64,000 nucleotides of DNA, taken from positions 1-64,000 of the forward strand of contig WHUX01000127.1 in NCBI GenBank assembly GCA_015179025.1, written 5' to 3'. Below the pieces are notes generated by a model. It was not told the origin of the DNA. It ran no database searches and saw nothing but the letters and a program-made list of their open reading frames with translations. Made by a program: the position numbers and the translations under genes. Shown here one piece after another: positions 54,904 to 64,000 of the stretch. Position 1 is the first letter of the stretch. Each line of letters opens with the position of its first letter. The stretch comes from Terfezia claveryi (Eukaryota; Ascomycota; Pezizomycetes; Pezizales; Pezizaceae).

Positions 54904-55560
54904 CGTCAGAAAATGGTGAAGCGGTATGATCAAACAACAACATATTATTGAGGTTTTGGCTATTGGAGATATTGTCAGAGTACATATACCTCGACAAGAT
55001 AGACATGGTACAGATGACCGACGGCTCTATTGTCTTGTTGTGCCAAAACCTCATCCTAACCGCCATGCATTATTAACTACATATGGCTTATTAGATCGGC
55101 ACTATCCAACTCGAGAGCTACTACGTGTTCCAGATTCATTAGATGCACCTAATATTCAGACGTTAAAGGGATTTAATATTTCTACTTCTAAGTGTGCATG
55201 GCCTGATATTGCGCAACAATATGTTACACTTCGTGAGGCCGCTCGCCGTACCGCTCTAAGTTTATATCCTGAAGTATGTCTTCCACATTCTGTATTAATT
55301 TTCCACCTAGACTTACATTTATTATAGAATTCCTGCAAGTGCAAGGGCAAATGCCAAACCCGACAATGCAGCTGTATTAAATCCGATTTGCATTGTAGCA
55401 GCCGCTGCCATCCATCACATAGCTGCCTTAACACTCCTATCGACCCAGAGGCACAGTCGCAATCTGACTCGGAAGTAGAAGCGGAAGTGGAAGTGGAAGC
55501 GGAAGTGGAAGATCATTGTGATACTTCATTACTAAGTACAATTCATGTTCGCAAGCATTG
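54745..55560 (+). pseudogene. C-terminal part of a Ginger/KRBA2-type integrase with Cys-rich tail
   Basis: The second repeat unit encodes SNQEAVQQLPDCGNLL and leads to TTKARQKMVKRYDQ. After a frameshift near 54,930 it reads VLAIGDIVRVHIPRQDRHG, then LLTTYGLLDRHYPTRELL, and ends as a Cys-rich tail, SCKCKGKCQTRQCSC, then HCSSRCH, and a Glu/Val-rich end. A TAG at 55,325-55,327 lies between the two parts in the same frame. This layout is that of integrase-derived proteins of the Ginger/KRBA2 type. The DDE core is absent, since the foldback element lies immediately upstream. Family assignment is from memory of the motif order. Confidence 0.55.
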
Positions 55561-55663
55561 ATGTATTTTATTCTACTATTGAGGACAATTCATGTTCTTC
55601 AGCGGGGATGGCTGATGTATTTTCATCTTGCATGTACCCTCACTAATTTACTACATTTGGTAA

Positions 55664-55860
55664 TCACATTCCCGGGGAGGCCAACCCATGATCTGGCCTC
55701 CGGAGGAATTTCAATTTTGCATTCCCGGGCAGGCCAATATTCGTGTGTAGGCCAGCCCTCCCAAGAATCGTTTGGCTTCCCGGGGAGGCAAGCCCAGTCG
55801 CGACTGGGCTGGCCTATTCTCGAATCAGCAAAATTCCCGGGTAGGCCAGAACAGAGGCAA
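55664..55860. repeat. GC-rich MITE-like repeat, copy 2
   Basis: ATTCCCGGGGAGGCC at the left and ATTCCCGGGTAGGCC at the right, with CCCGGG and AGGCCA words between. It includes an internal palindrome GCCCAGTCGCGACTGGGC (55,806-55,823). It matches 36,610-36,750 in inverse orientation. Confidence 0.55.
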
Positions 55861-56054
55861 ATGAAGATTCCAGTTTCCACTGTTCTTGGCCGGGCCTTCC
55901 ATCTTTGACACATCCCTTGATTCATCGTTTGACTTTGGGCGGCTCCTGTTCGCGCTATGGGGTGCCGAACTACGGTGAAGGGGCAGTGGGGTTGGGGGTT
56001 AGCGTCTCCATAAAATTTTTATTTAAAAAAAAAGAGGACGCTCGACCCTCCGTA
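55861..56054. other. Unassigned, ends in the LINE F target
   Basis: An ATTTAAAAAAAAAG run (56,021-56,034) may be the end of an older retroelement. GCTCGACCCTCCGTA (56,040-56,054) is the left TSD of LINE F. Confidence 0.45.
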
Positions 56055-56642
56055 TACTGGAAAAAGCGGCAGCGGAGGACGAACTCCGGTGGGATCAGAG
56101 CAAGGAGTCTAGACTTGACTTTCACACAACAGGGAGAAGAAAGTATCAAAAGACCTTAGGCATTACGATAGCTAGTGACTTCTCCTGGAAAAAACACATT
56201 AAGGATCGAAAGTCAAAAGCGGCGGTCATGTTGAAGGTACTAACAAGCCTATGTAACCAGAACGGAGGAATGAGCCCACAGGCCTTGAGAGCTCTCTACA
56301 CAGGATGCATCCGAAGCATTTTTACATGAGGGGCGGAGCTATGGAAACCCCAATATCAACTCCTACAACCGATGCAACACCTAGAGTACCAAGCTCTACG
56401 GAGGATAACGGGAGGATACCATGGCTCCAGCCACCAGGCGCTAGGCTGGATTGCAAATATCGAACCCCTACAAGACAAGATAGAGGATATGAAGCGATGC
56501 TGGGGGGCGAGAGCAGTTCGAACAGGCGATCAGCAGATTAAGGCCTACATCAAGGAGGACACATCATGGCAAATCAGCAATGACCCACACCGGATAAGAA
56601 CCCCGATCTCAGAAGCCTTCTTCCAGAATGGAGCAGAACCAG
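56055..56642 (+). pseudogene. LINE F reverse transcriptase C-terminal fragment
   Basis: Readable motifs: DQSKESRLDFHTTGRRKYQ, SDFSWKKHIKDRK, LYTGCIRSIFT, a TGA where the other copies have Trp, then GAELWKPQ and MQHLEYQALRRITGGYHG. It ends at GAEPE where the insert begins. The catalytic half is absent because of 5' truncation. Confidence 0.8.
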
Positions 56643-57994
56643 AGAGTGGGCGGTGCGATCCTTCTTAGGAAGCCGCCCCCCCGGTGGCTAGCCGGCTGCG
56701 GAGTAATTCGTATGCCGGAAGAGAGGAGTAAAGGCCACCGGAGATACTCCTGATAACTAACCGACAGCCTACCTACCAGCTACGCCCTGGCCCACTTGGA
56801 GCCCCGAAAAGCTCGAAAACCAACGCTGAGGTCGGAGTGGGAGGGGCGGACAACAACTCGGAAACTGACATTTCGGTTCTCGGGGGGTCCGCCCCAACAA
56901 AGTCATGAACCAACTTCCGAGGCGGGAATGGGAGGGAACACTCCAAGTCGTGCAAGTGCTAGGTAGGCTGACAGGTCACCTCTCGGCCATATCTTCGACA
57001 TATGCTTTGGTTAGTAAGGTGTGGACGGGTGTTGCCTGCCGACGCATCCAAAACGTCTCACAGATTTCATCGGGTCACCTTGCGAGACCCTGAGGGCCAT
57101 GGGTGTCACAGAGATACAGCTTCACAAAGAGTTCGGGTCTGAAACACCATTCTCCATTGTGACAATCTCCCGACATACCTTGGTAGCCGGAAAGGAGACT
57201 AAAAACTCCCGAGCGGCAGTCACCATCTCGTAGGGGGTTGGTGGGCTCGACAGGACGGTTCTAAAGCCGGGGTCGGTCCCAGCGAGCCTCATGCTCCATC
57301 CTTCGGTGATCAGCCACTCGTGTGAACTCAATATCTAGGCAGTCTTAACTGTTAAGCTCCCCTTTGAGTCCTGGTGGGGGCCTCGGGAACTCGTCGCAGC
57401 GTGCTCACCTCCCTGCAGTGGTGAGAGCAGAAGGTCGCCGTTCCCTATGCAACTCAGGTATGTGCCACTCGACTGATAGTCTTAACTGCTACACCCGTCC
57501 TTCGAGTCCTGGTGGGGGCCCCTGACAGTTGAAGGCTGTAGAGGGTCGAAATGCACCTGGGGTCGGGTTAAGGCAGAGACAGCAACTCGTCATAGAGGAA
57601 GCACCCCCAGTCGTATATAATAGACCAGCACTCATCGTGGGACTGAGCTAAGGCGATGACTCCCGGAAGTCGAAATACACCTGGGGGGAGTTAGGGCAGA
57701 GAAAGCAACTCACCGATGATGGAGGGTAGCATAGTCTGCACTGAAGTGAGCGAAGCTTTAGCGAAGGGGCTTAAGGTGCAAAGGGCGCATTTAATTCTCA
57801 TCAGGTACGAAAGTATCATTCCTAATATACTGGGTTAACGCTCCAGACCACTATGTGCAAGTGCTATTTAGGATGACAGGTCACTCAAAACCTATTTATG
57901 ATCAAAAGATGAGTCCGAGCATACCTATCCAGTAGGGTAGGGAGATCATGATGAGATTAATACCAGGGGGGGGAGGGCCCTCCCTGGGAGCTGG
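56643..57994. mobile_element. Non-coding, repeat-rich insert of unknown type inside LINE F
   Basis: The LINE frame stops at GAEPE and resumes with LSWGDRDDTTP near 57,995, so about 1.35 kb was inserted. The left end can fold: GGGCGG pairs with CCGCCC (56,648-56,679), then CCGGTGGC with GCCACCGG (56,681-56,746), with CCGGC/GCCGG inside. The interior has a 30-bp direct repeat 905 bp apart (56,950 and 57,855), a 42-bp repeat with period 137 (57,341 and 57,478) and a 45-bp repeat with period 124 (57,545 and 57,669). The right end has the palindrome GGGAGGGCCCTCCC (57,971-57,984). No reading frame, poly-A, TIR or clear TSD is seen. Confidence 0.6.
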
Positions 57995-58930
57995 CTATCT
58001 TGGGGCGATAGGGACGACACGACACCCATCCCACTAATCTACAAAGAAATCATAGACCCCGAATCCGAGTCCTCCAAACACCTAGGCCCCTGGGCGGCAG
58101 GTATAGGTCATATCCAAGAAGAAGGATGGAGAATCTGCTACACCGATGGCACAGGACGGAAAGGAATGGTGGCGAGTGGAGTCCACAGTGAGGATCGGAC
58201 AGGCAACCCCCCAAAGGACTATGGCGACTTCCTAGGAAATCAAGCCACGGTAGCAGACGGTGAACTCTACGCAATGCAACTAGCCCTAGGAGCAGAAGAC
58301 GCCGATATGCTTACGATCCTCTCAGACTCACAAGCTGCAATTCAGGCAGTACGCAATATGAGCACAGGCGCTCCCCCGCGCTCCGGCATTGAGAAGGAAA
58401 TCAAGGCTCGACTAATCTCTAACCCACATAGGGACGTCCAATTAGCATGGGTCAGAGGCCACATCGGCATTCCAGGGAACGAGAAAGCGGACCGGATTGC
58501 ATGCTTCCAATCTCATCTGGGAGAAGTAACAGGCCACAGGCAGACGATAACGGAAGGAGGCCTCCGTGCAACCTCCAAAGCCAATCGCAAGGAAGCGAGA
58601 ACCAGAGCCGGATATGGGGTCAGAAGAGTGGAGTGGAAGAGACACGCCCTATCAGCTTTCACTTGGATGCGGACGAACAGAGGCCCACAGAAAAGCTGGC
58701 TCCATCACATCGGCAAGGCAGAGTCAGCGGAATGCACATGCGGACACCCCTCTGAGACCGGAGAGCACATAGTCTTCAACTGTCCACGTTTCGATCGCCT
58801 CCGGAGGGACCTTTTAGGGGGGAGGAGCAGCTGGGAGGAGCTCGACAAGCCGGAGTGGAGAAAGGAAGAGGAAGAAATCTACGAGGCCACGGAGATGTTC
58901 TTTGGGCTGTTATACCGTGAGCTCGCGTAG
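57995..58930 (+). CDS. LINE F RNase H domain and Cys/His tail, intact frame
   Basis: Open from the end of the insert to TAG at 58,928-58,930. It shows ICYTDGTGRKGMVASG, DGELYAMQLAL, ILSDSQAAIQAV and VRGHIGIPGNEKADRIAC, with all RNase H catalytic acids and the His, and then CTCGHPSETGEHIVFNC. It is an intact C-terminal domain of an otherwise dead ORF2. Confidence 0.8.
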   Translation, partial: LSWGDRDDTTPIPLIYKEIIDPESESSKHLGPWAAGIGHIQEEGWRICYTDGTGRKGMVASGVHSEDRTGNPPKDYGDFLGNQATVADGELYAMQLALGAEDADMLTILSDSQAAIQAVRNMSTGAPPRSGIEKEIKARLISNPHRDVQLAWVRGHIGIPGNEKADRIACFQSHLGEVTGHRQTITEGGLRATSKANRKEARTRAGYGVRRVEWKRHALSAFTWMRTNRGPQKSWLHHIGKAESAECTCGHPSETGEHIVFNCPRFDRLRRDLLGGRSSWEELDKPEWRKEEEEIYEATEMFFGLLYRELA

Positions 58931-59247
58931 GAAACGTACAAGTTCAGGCCGTAGTTCACCATACTTCAGTTACGAATCCCTTCTCCTCAGTCCGTTTCAG
59001 TTCATCGTTTATTCTTTCCAGTCAGCCAGCCGCATGATTCCTTACAAAGTTCATTTACGAGTTCCCCTTTGTTCTAGTGTTAGTCACTTCAGTTCATCAG
59101 TCCAGCGTGTATTTAGTTTGCGTGGGATTGGCAGATTAACTTGCCTCTCCCTTGAATCCACCGGGCTTCCGCGTGGCTCCTCATAGCCCCCTTAACGGGG
59201 CTGCATAGGAGTGTCTAAGTATTTAAAAAAAAAAAAAAAAAAAAAAA
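58931..59247 (+). other. LINE F 3' UTR and poly-A
   Basis: The shared tail is present from CAGATTAACTTGCC (59,131) through CATAGCCCCCTTAACGGGG to the A run at 59,225-59,247. The TTAATGACAGCATGG block is missing, which suggests a small internal deletion. Confidence 0.8.
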
Positions 59248-59262
59248 GCTCGACCCTCCGTA

Positions 59263-59456
59263 GACCGAAGCTAAACCGAACCGAACCGAACCACCTGAGA
59301 AATAAGCCAGAAGAGGTAGTGTTAGACAAGTAGTTTTCAAACCAGAATGTCCTAAACAGGAAGTTCGTCTTGCCTAGCAAGCCTTCAGAGTAGCTTCCGC
59401 TCACCCAGACTAATCCTCTCCCACCGTACATTCTAAAAGGTTGCCAAAATATTGAC
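59263..59456. other. Short unassigned spacer between LINE F and the tRNA
   Basis: CCGAACCGAACCGAACC is a short tandem repeat at 59,276-59,292. Runs of A at 59,436-59,439 and 59,446-59,449 would read as pol III T-run terminators for the minus-strand tRNA. Confidence 0.5.
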
Positions 59457-59528
59457 TGGAGGCGCGGGGAATCGAACCCCGGACCACCTCTATGCTAAAG
59501 AGGAATTATACCACTAAACCACGCCCCC
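59457..59528 (-). tRNA. tRNA-Ala (anticodon AGC)
   Basis: The minus strand folds as a complete cloverleaf without an intron. The acceptor GGGGGCG pairs with CGCCTCC (one G-T) and the discriminator is A. The D-arm has GTTTAGTGGTATAAT (A box), the anticodon stem CCTCT/AGAGG encloses the loop TTAGCAT with anticodon AGC, and the T-arm is GGGGTTCGATTCCCC (B box). A TTTT lies within 10 bases downstream. It decodes GCU/GCC/GCA-type alanine codons after A34-to-inosine change. It looks functional and is the only RNA gene I can see. Confidence 0.95.
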
Positions 59529-61175
59529 TGATGAGATGTTAACGAAGAGGATTTGTCTTATATAGCAAACTGTCTCGAATTACATTATGGATGCCCTCTT
59601 TTTAGTTGGAGTGTTTTTTGCCTTGGATCTTTTCCGGGCCCCTTGCGGGAGAAGAACTTGGAGTTCATAATTTCGTAACTGAGCAAAATATCGGTATGTG
59701 CATAGGCAAGAGGCTTCAGTTTGACTAAAGGTACTTCGTGATACGGCCTCTTTCAGTGATCGGTAATAAGATCATGGCTATTTGCAAGCTTCCTCATAAA
59801 CGAAATCATTGGTGAGCACTCTGATCATGGTGACATTGCACAAGTTGACCGCCATGCGAAGCCTGAAAGGCGACTGCCTAAATGAAAACAGGTGAGTTCA
59901 ATAGGGTCCCAAGGTTATGTGGGGTTCAACTGGGGATCGGGGCAGGGGGCGCGACTATTAATAGCAGTTGGAAGTGATAGTACCCAAGCTTTGGACGTCT
60001 ATCGACCTCAATACCATTAAGATATTGGTATTGTGATCGCCTAATGCTGTACCAATTGCCTCCAAGCGGGTTCAATTGTTGTCTCTGCAGATCATGCATG
60101 CCTAACGACTCCACTACATGATAAAGTCAATTTACACAACACAGGGGCGGTCGGCGAGGGCCCACTTTCATTCCCAGCGAAAATTGTTCCTTAAGTTTCC
60201 ACCGCCTTCAAAATTTACACATTCGAGGATATCCTTCCCGAACACACCGTAATTCAGAACTTTGACAATACACCGACATCTCGAGACTCATTCGCTCACG
60301 GGCAAACATACTGGCCCACTCAGTCTTTTTTCTAGTCGAGATTGTACAACTCTATTTACCTGCTCAACAAGTCCTTGAACTTGAGGTATCCGAGATTTTC
60401 CATGCTTAATTTTACTACATAGTTCCGCTTGTTTGATGTGTAAGTAAAACAAATATTGACAGTCACCCACATACCCGAATTTAGCCGTTCACGCCCATTA
60501 TTTGGCATAGCCAGGTCTCAAACTGTACATGAACCATATCCTTAACCTGCTCCAGGGTCATGTCTCGATTGTTTTGAAATTGGTTCATGTCTTTGACGGC
60601 CCCGGCCTCCCACCCCGCAACCATTTTGATGACTATGGTAGAAACTATGTCGTAGCCCAGTGTGCAATCCATGTTGACCCATTTGTACTTATGGCTACCG
60701 CTGGCGGTTAACATCTGCCACTCTAACAATCTAGTAAAAAGTTGGTATATCATAGTAGTAGTAGGAGACATTATTGGTGTTGTTGTAAGAGGCAACTCGG
60801 TCAGGAGCGATTCTTATCTATCTCTATAGAAATGTTGCCCCGGAACGTAACCTCTCTTTATGTTTGAATCTGGCTGGTAAGTCAGGATGGTATTTATCAA
60901 AGATGGGAACACTGAAAACTATATGTCTCTGGACCTGTTGACCAGCCATTTATGGCCACTACCCCAAACCTATCCTTTGTAAATACAAACCTGTTCTGTG
61001 CAAGACCCCAGCTACAGGCCGAGTCGGTAGCCTCCGGGCAGTGTATAACTTTTTCACGCTTATGGCCACTCCAGGATTTCCAGTGACATTTTCGATGAAA
61101 AGAACGTTAGGGACAACATGGTCCCGTATGTACTTGCAGAAAAATTTTCTTTTGACGCCGTAGGACCTCCGATTC
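59529..61175. other. Mostly unassigned; one dispersed repeat
   Basis: 59,633-59,765 shares words with 16,030-16,145 and 16,835-16,870 (CGGGCCCCTTGCG, CTGAGCAAAAT, GTACTTCGTGAT), so it is an old dispersed repeat. Minus-strand open stretches at 60,481-60,795 and 60,959-61,186 resemble nothing I recognise. No gene is called. Confidence 0.35.
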
Positions 61176-61179
61176 ACTA

Positions 61180-61310
61180 CACTCAAACCTTGCTATACCG
61201 GACCTCGCTATACCTAGCGGATCCCTTGGTATACCGGACGGCTCAAGACAAAATTTGCCAGTTCTAGCAATTTAGGTGAGGCATCTACTTGCTATTCCGG
61301 ATACCGTACC
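61180..61310. repeat. Possible remnant of a pogo/Tc1-type terminal repeat
   Basis: CCTTGCTATACCGGACCTCG is followed by further TATACC(G) words (GCTATACCTAGCGG, GGTATACCGGACGG, GATACCGTACCGGATG). Such repeated ATACCGGA words are typical of pogo/Tigger termini. No partner end or transposase was found nearby. Confidence 0.35.
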
Positions 61311-61552
61311 GGATGGGGGCTGGGAAGGGGTTACGGGGATTATCACAGGGATTATTACAGGTAAATGTAATTGCTATAACGAAATCAGCAGTACTTATAG
61401 TACTCATCAAGCTTTTAAATTCAAATATCCTTCTAGACTACTCATGATCTCCCCATTTCTATAAATTCAAATATTCTTCTAGACTACTCACAATCTCGCT
61501 CTCACAATCTCACCCATTTCCATAGCCAGCTACAATAACCCGCTGACCCCAA

Positions 61553-61855
61553 CTACTTTTCCTTCAATTTCTCAATTTCTCCTTCAATAAACCTTATGGT
61601 CGAACTCGTATTTTCCACAAATTCCTCCATAATCTTAATCACATGTGCAGCAACTTCTTCATGTTTTTGAAGATCTTTGATCTCTATCAGCGCTAGCAGG
61701 ATATTAGGTAGTTTTTCCATTAGTGTGATAGCCTCATCTTTTCTTTGCTGAATCAAGACTTCGATTTCAGCTACGATGAGATTGGAGTCTGCGCCCCCTT
61801 GCTCGATTGCCTGTGAAGCTAAACGGGGTGTAATGTTCTGATTATCGGACGACAT
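61553..61855 (-). CDS. Hypothetical 100-residue helical protein
   Basis: The frame starts MSSDNQNITPRLASQAIE and ends IRFIEGEIEKLKEK before TAG. After about 20 residues it is strongly amphipathic and likely helical or coiled-coil (AEIEVLIQQRKDEAITLMEK, then ALIEIKDLQKHEEVAAHVI). There is no signal peptide, membrane segment or Cys motif. It could be the gag-like N-terminus of an unrecognised element or a small host gene. A frame this clean is uncommon in the surrounding sequence. I do not recognise the family. Confidence 0.35.
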   Translation of the reverse strand: MSSDNQNITPRLASQAIEQGGADSNLIVAEIEVLIQQRKDEAITLMEKLPNILLALIEIKDLQKHEEVAAHVIKIMEEFVENTSSTIRFIEGEIEKLKEK

Positions 61856-61860
61856 AGTTT

Positions 61861-61908
61861 GTGCTTGCGGTGGTGCTTGCGGTGGTGCTTGCAGTGGTGC
61901 TTGCGGTG
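61861..61908 (-). repeat. 12-bp tandem repeat (four copies)
   Basis: GTGCTTGCGGTG is repeated four times with one change. On the minus strand it reads (Ala-Ser-Thr-Thr)n in a frame that overlaps the start of the 100-residue ORF by a few bases but is a different frame. Confidence 0.8.
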
Positions 61909-61915
61909 GATATAG

Positions 61916-63020
61916 TTGGAATAGATGTAGTATTTAGGAGGGCTATGAGGACATAACTAGAAGGGTGATGCTTCAGCCAACTTATATAGTTACAGATGTT
62001 GAGGGTCATACAACCTACATGGGTCAACACCTCTGGGACTGTTAAAGACCTCATGACCACATACTCTGGACAAAATACTCTCAAGAAATAATACTAAAAA
62101 GTAAGATTCAGGGTCACGTCGTGTCGATGGGTCATCTACCCTCGCTGGAACGTGGGGACAGGTCAAATAGAACAATATTTAGCGGCACTTCAGGATCCAT
62201 TTATTAGAGGCGTATTTGGCTAGCATTTGGGGCTCAATTTTTCCGTCCCATTCTGGGAATGGTTTCTGGGGTTTTCCTGCACATGAGAGATATGATGTTT
62301 AAATTCAAGGAGGATGCAGAGGATTTTAATTAAGGCGCGTATGGAAGATATGATGGCAAGCAATGTTCCGCATCTATCTCCCGTTCATTGGCCATGTCTG
62401 CAACTAATAATAATATTTAACTTCAATAGTCTGGGTTTCATTGTGGCTCTATGCCTGCAGTGGGCCTCCGCGCTGTCACCTCCGCCTTCGCTGCTGCCGC
62501 CCCCACTTCCTCTTTTTCTGGGTTATTCTTTTTCTTCTTTAACACCTAGCAATGTGCTTATAAACCTCCTTTTGACTTAACAATCTATCCTTACCCACAT
62601 ATGCCCTATCAGCAGCAAGTTTGATTGTTTTACCACTTCGAAGCTGCAGGAGATGGCCAATCTTTTCTCAATATCTCGGCTTTGGTAACCTTCTGAAACC
62701 ATGAAATCAGTATAACTTAAAGCTTCTTTTAAAGTACTTCACCTATACTTGCTGGAATTTTAGCTTCGACCTCTATAGCGATCTGCTTCATCCTAACAGG
62801 AGTATTGGCAGCCCAGGAAGTTGAAAGACGAGGGGGGGGGGGTTGTGCTGGTGCTAGCGCCCGCATTAGCATAATTATGACCCTAATCTAAATCGATTGG
62901 CCAGCAGACTGTTCCAGGCTGCCAAATGGACTTCTGTGGTTGTCTTGTTAAGGTTAATAGGCCATGGAATATTGCCTTTCATTAATGCTATTGAATTAGC
63001 TGCAAACCACGTTCGGAGGT
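61916..63020. other. No supported feature
   Basis: Only short open frames are seen. A G run lies at 62,832-62,841. Nothing resembles the repeats of the rest of the window. Confidence 0.35.
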
Positions 63021-63026
63021 GGTGGT

Positions 63027-63150
63027 TTTTTTTAAAAAAAAAAAAAAAATTCCTACTCCTATTCAATCCCAGTAAGGGGACTATGAGGAGCCACCCGGAA
63101 ACCCGGGTGGATTTAGACCAAGGCAGGTTAATCGGACGTGATGCTGATAA
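63027..63150 (-). mobile_element. Diverged LINE 3' tail, minus strand
   Basis: After T and A runs (63,027-63,048) the complement of the tail appears: CCTACTCCTATTCAATCCC, GGGGACTATGAGGAGCCACC, GGAAACCCGGGTGGATT, AGGCAGGTTAAT. No coding sequence is attached. Confidence 0.6.
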
Positions 63151-64000
63151 GCCCTCTGCACAAGGCCAAAAATCAAGGGGCTATATGACATGTGTCCATC
63201 GTCTCTAAAACAGTAACGAAATTCTCGTTACCTTCACTCCATGCCATGGCTTCCTTCCAGCCTGCACCCTTCTCACGTTGACCACCTCGATCCATTCATT
63301 ACCCATGGTGATTTCTTTCTCATAATAATTCCATATATTATTTAACGAAAGTTTTTTTCAACGAGCAAGATTGGCCAAATTCCGAAGGAATTGCAGTCGT
63401 ATCTCTTTTTTTGCAACCTGTTTATGAACTCTCTCTTGTTAGGTGATATGATATAGTGGCTCGATGGGGTGGCGAAGAAGGAATCCAATGCGTACCTGCC
63501 TCGTCCTACGAGCTTATTGTTTGCCTATTTTGTTGACCTTGCGCTATTGGGTGCACCGCTGTAGCAAGCGGAAATCCGCAATCTGCCATCAGCTTACAGT
63601 ACTTAACAGTGGCATCCTCCTCTCTCGCAGTTGGTCTCGATGTGCTGCCCTCCGAGAGACCTGTGTTCCCTTAATCCTACAACCTGGTATTACTGGGTGA
63701 ACCCCATATTTGCATACACTATGAGACTGCGATTCATGGGGGTGTCTCCAGCAGTCATCAAGCCTCCTTGCATCTTAAAATCTGATGGTGTATTCATGTG
63801 GTTGAGTGGACAGCATCTAGGGTGTTGCAGTGGAGAGATCTAGACCCAGCAATTTCAATTGATGTGGCTATTGGGTACGGATATTGGAGATATCGAGCCT
63901 GGAGGAGGAGGGATTGTCTTGGGATATCCCATGCATGTCGTTTCCTCCGTATATGTTACTTCCACCCCTAATAGTACAAGCTGAGAAAGTAAGCTGGAGA
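63151..64000. other. No supported feature
   Basis: Short open frames only (63,464-63,700 and 63,631-63,843). A stretch reading LAVGLDVLPSERPVF in one frame and WYYWVNPIF in another hints at an ABC-transporter-like remnant, but it is too short and broken to call. Confidence 0.3.

Larger units (their letters stand above)
56055..59247 (+). mobile_element. LINE F: 5'-truncated LINE split by a non-coding insert
   Basis: GCTCGACCCTCCGTA lies at 56,040-56,054 and again at 59,248-59,262 after the poly-A tract, an exact 15-bp TSD. The element holds the end of reverse transcriptase (to about 56,640), a foreign insert of about 1.35 kb, then the rest of ORF2 with RNase H (to 58,930) and the shared 3' tail. 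Relative to A and B it is an older subfamily. GCTCGACCCTCC also occurs at 10,539-10,550. Confidence 0.9.

Noticed and set aside
56645..56760. HDV-like, hammerhead or group I ribozyme at the left end of the insert in LINE F
   Set aside because: Strong hairpins exist, but the strand order does not fit the HDV fold and no hammerhead or group I core motif is present.
57336..57520. tRNA-derived SINE in the insert of LINE F
   Set aside because: B-box-like TTCGAGTCC and TTTGAGTCC words occur, but no A box at the right spacing and no cloverleaf could be drawn.
60481..61186. Degenerate integrase or gag on the minus strand
   Set aside because: Only short open stretches and no diagnostic motif, so it is left as unassigned.
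63464..63843. Possible ABC-transporter (PDR/ABCG) remnant
   Set aside because: Two short suggestive stretches in different frames and in the wrong order, with no nucleotide-binding motif.

Overview
The window comes from a eukaryote, most likely a filamentous ascomycete (Pezizomycotina). The support is Tad1/I-clade LINEs with a C-terminal RNase H, chromodomain Ty3/Gypsy elements, pogo-type transposons, introns of 52-62 nt with a CTAAC/CTAAT branch site, and stop codons of the kind left by RIP (Trp to TAG, Gln to TAA/TAG). I cannot name the species. This is almost pure transposon territory. The only host-type genes I can support are a phosphopantothenoylcysteine decarboxylase (24,536-25,258) and a tRNA-Ala(AGC) (59,457-59,528, minus). 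An unplaced 100-residue ORF lies at 61,553-61,855, minus.

Layout. 1-2,055: 3' end of a decayed chromovirus, inserted in the LTR of a non-autonomous LTR element (to 3,665). 3,666-5,040: AT-rich, RIP-like sequence. 5,041-9,645: an old LINE (C), heavily stop-ridden up to about 6,240 and clean after it, split by a 1.9-kb ORF1-only retroelement (7,392-9,299). 10,683-15,469: LINE A, a young insertion whose 5' half is inverted. 15.8-20.1 kb: a GC-rich MITE, a truncated LINE tail, a deleted pogo element and another LINE tail. 20.6-24.0 kb: tandem arrays carrying a repeated intron-like module. 24.5-25.3 kb: the decarboxylase gene. 25.7-28.8 kb: decayed relatives of the ORF1-only element. 29,240-36,117: LINE D (minus), inserted into the reverse transcriptase of a related older LINE (E). 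36,836-43,571: a two-LTR chromovirus. 43.58-54.73 kb: an inverted-repeat DNA element whose arms were hit by a short LTR element (43,627-45,211) and by full-length LINE B (46,728-54,712, minus). 54.7-55.6 kb: an integrase-like fragment with a Cys-rich tail. 56,055-59,247: LINE F, split by a non-coding, repeat-rich insert. 59.3-64.0 kb: mostly unassigned.

The insertions can be ordered because many target-site duplications (TSDs) are still exact: 9 bp for LINE A, 14 bp for LINE B, 11 bp for LINE D, 15 bp for LINE F, 11 bp for the truncated LINE at 16.2 kb, 14 bp for the ORF1-only element, and 5 bp each for the chromovirus and the short LTR element. LINEs A, B, C, F, the truncated copies and the ORF1-only element share one 3' tail ending in a poly-A tract. 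This suggests one LINE reverse transcriptase mobilises them all. The most informative events are a twin-priming inversion (A), a 63-bp loss in B with exact splice-site ends, a HAL1-like ORF1-only retroelement, and the structured insert inside F. All coordinates and repeat matches were read by eye.
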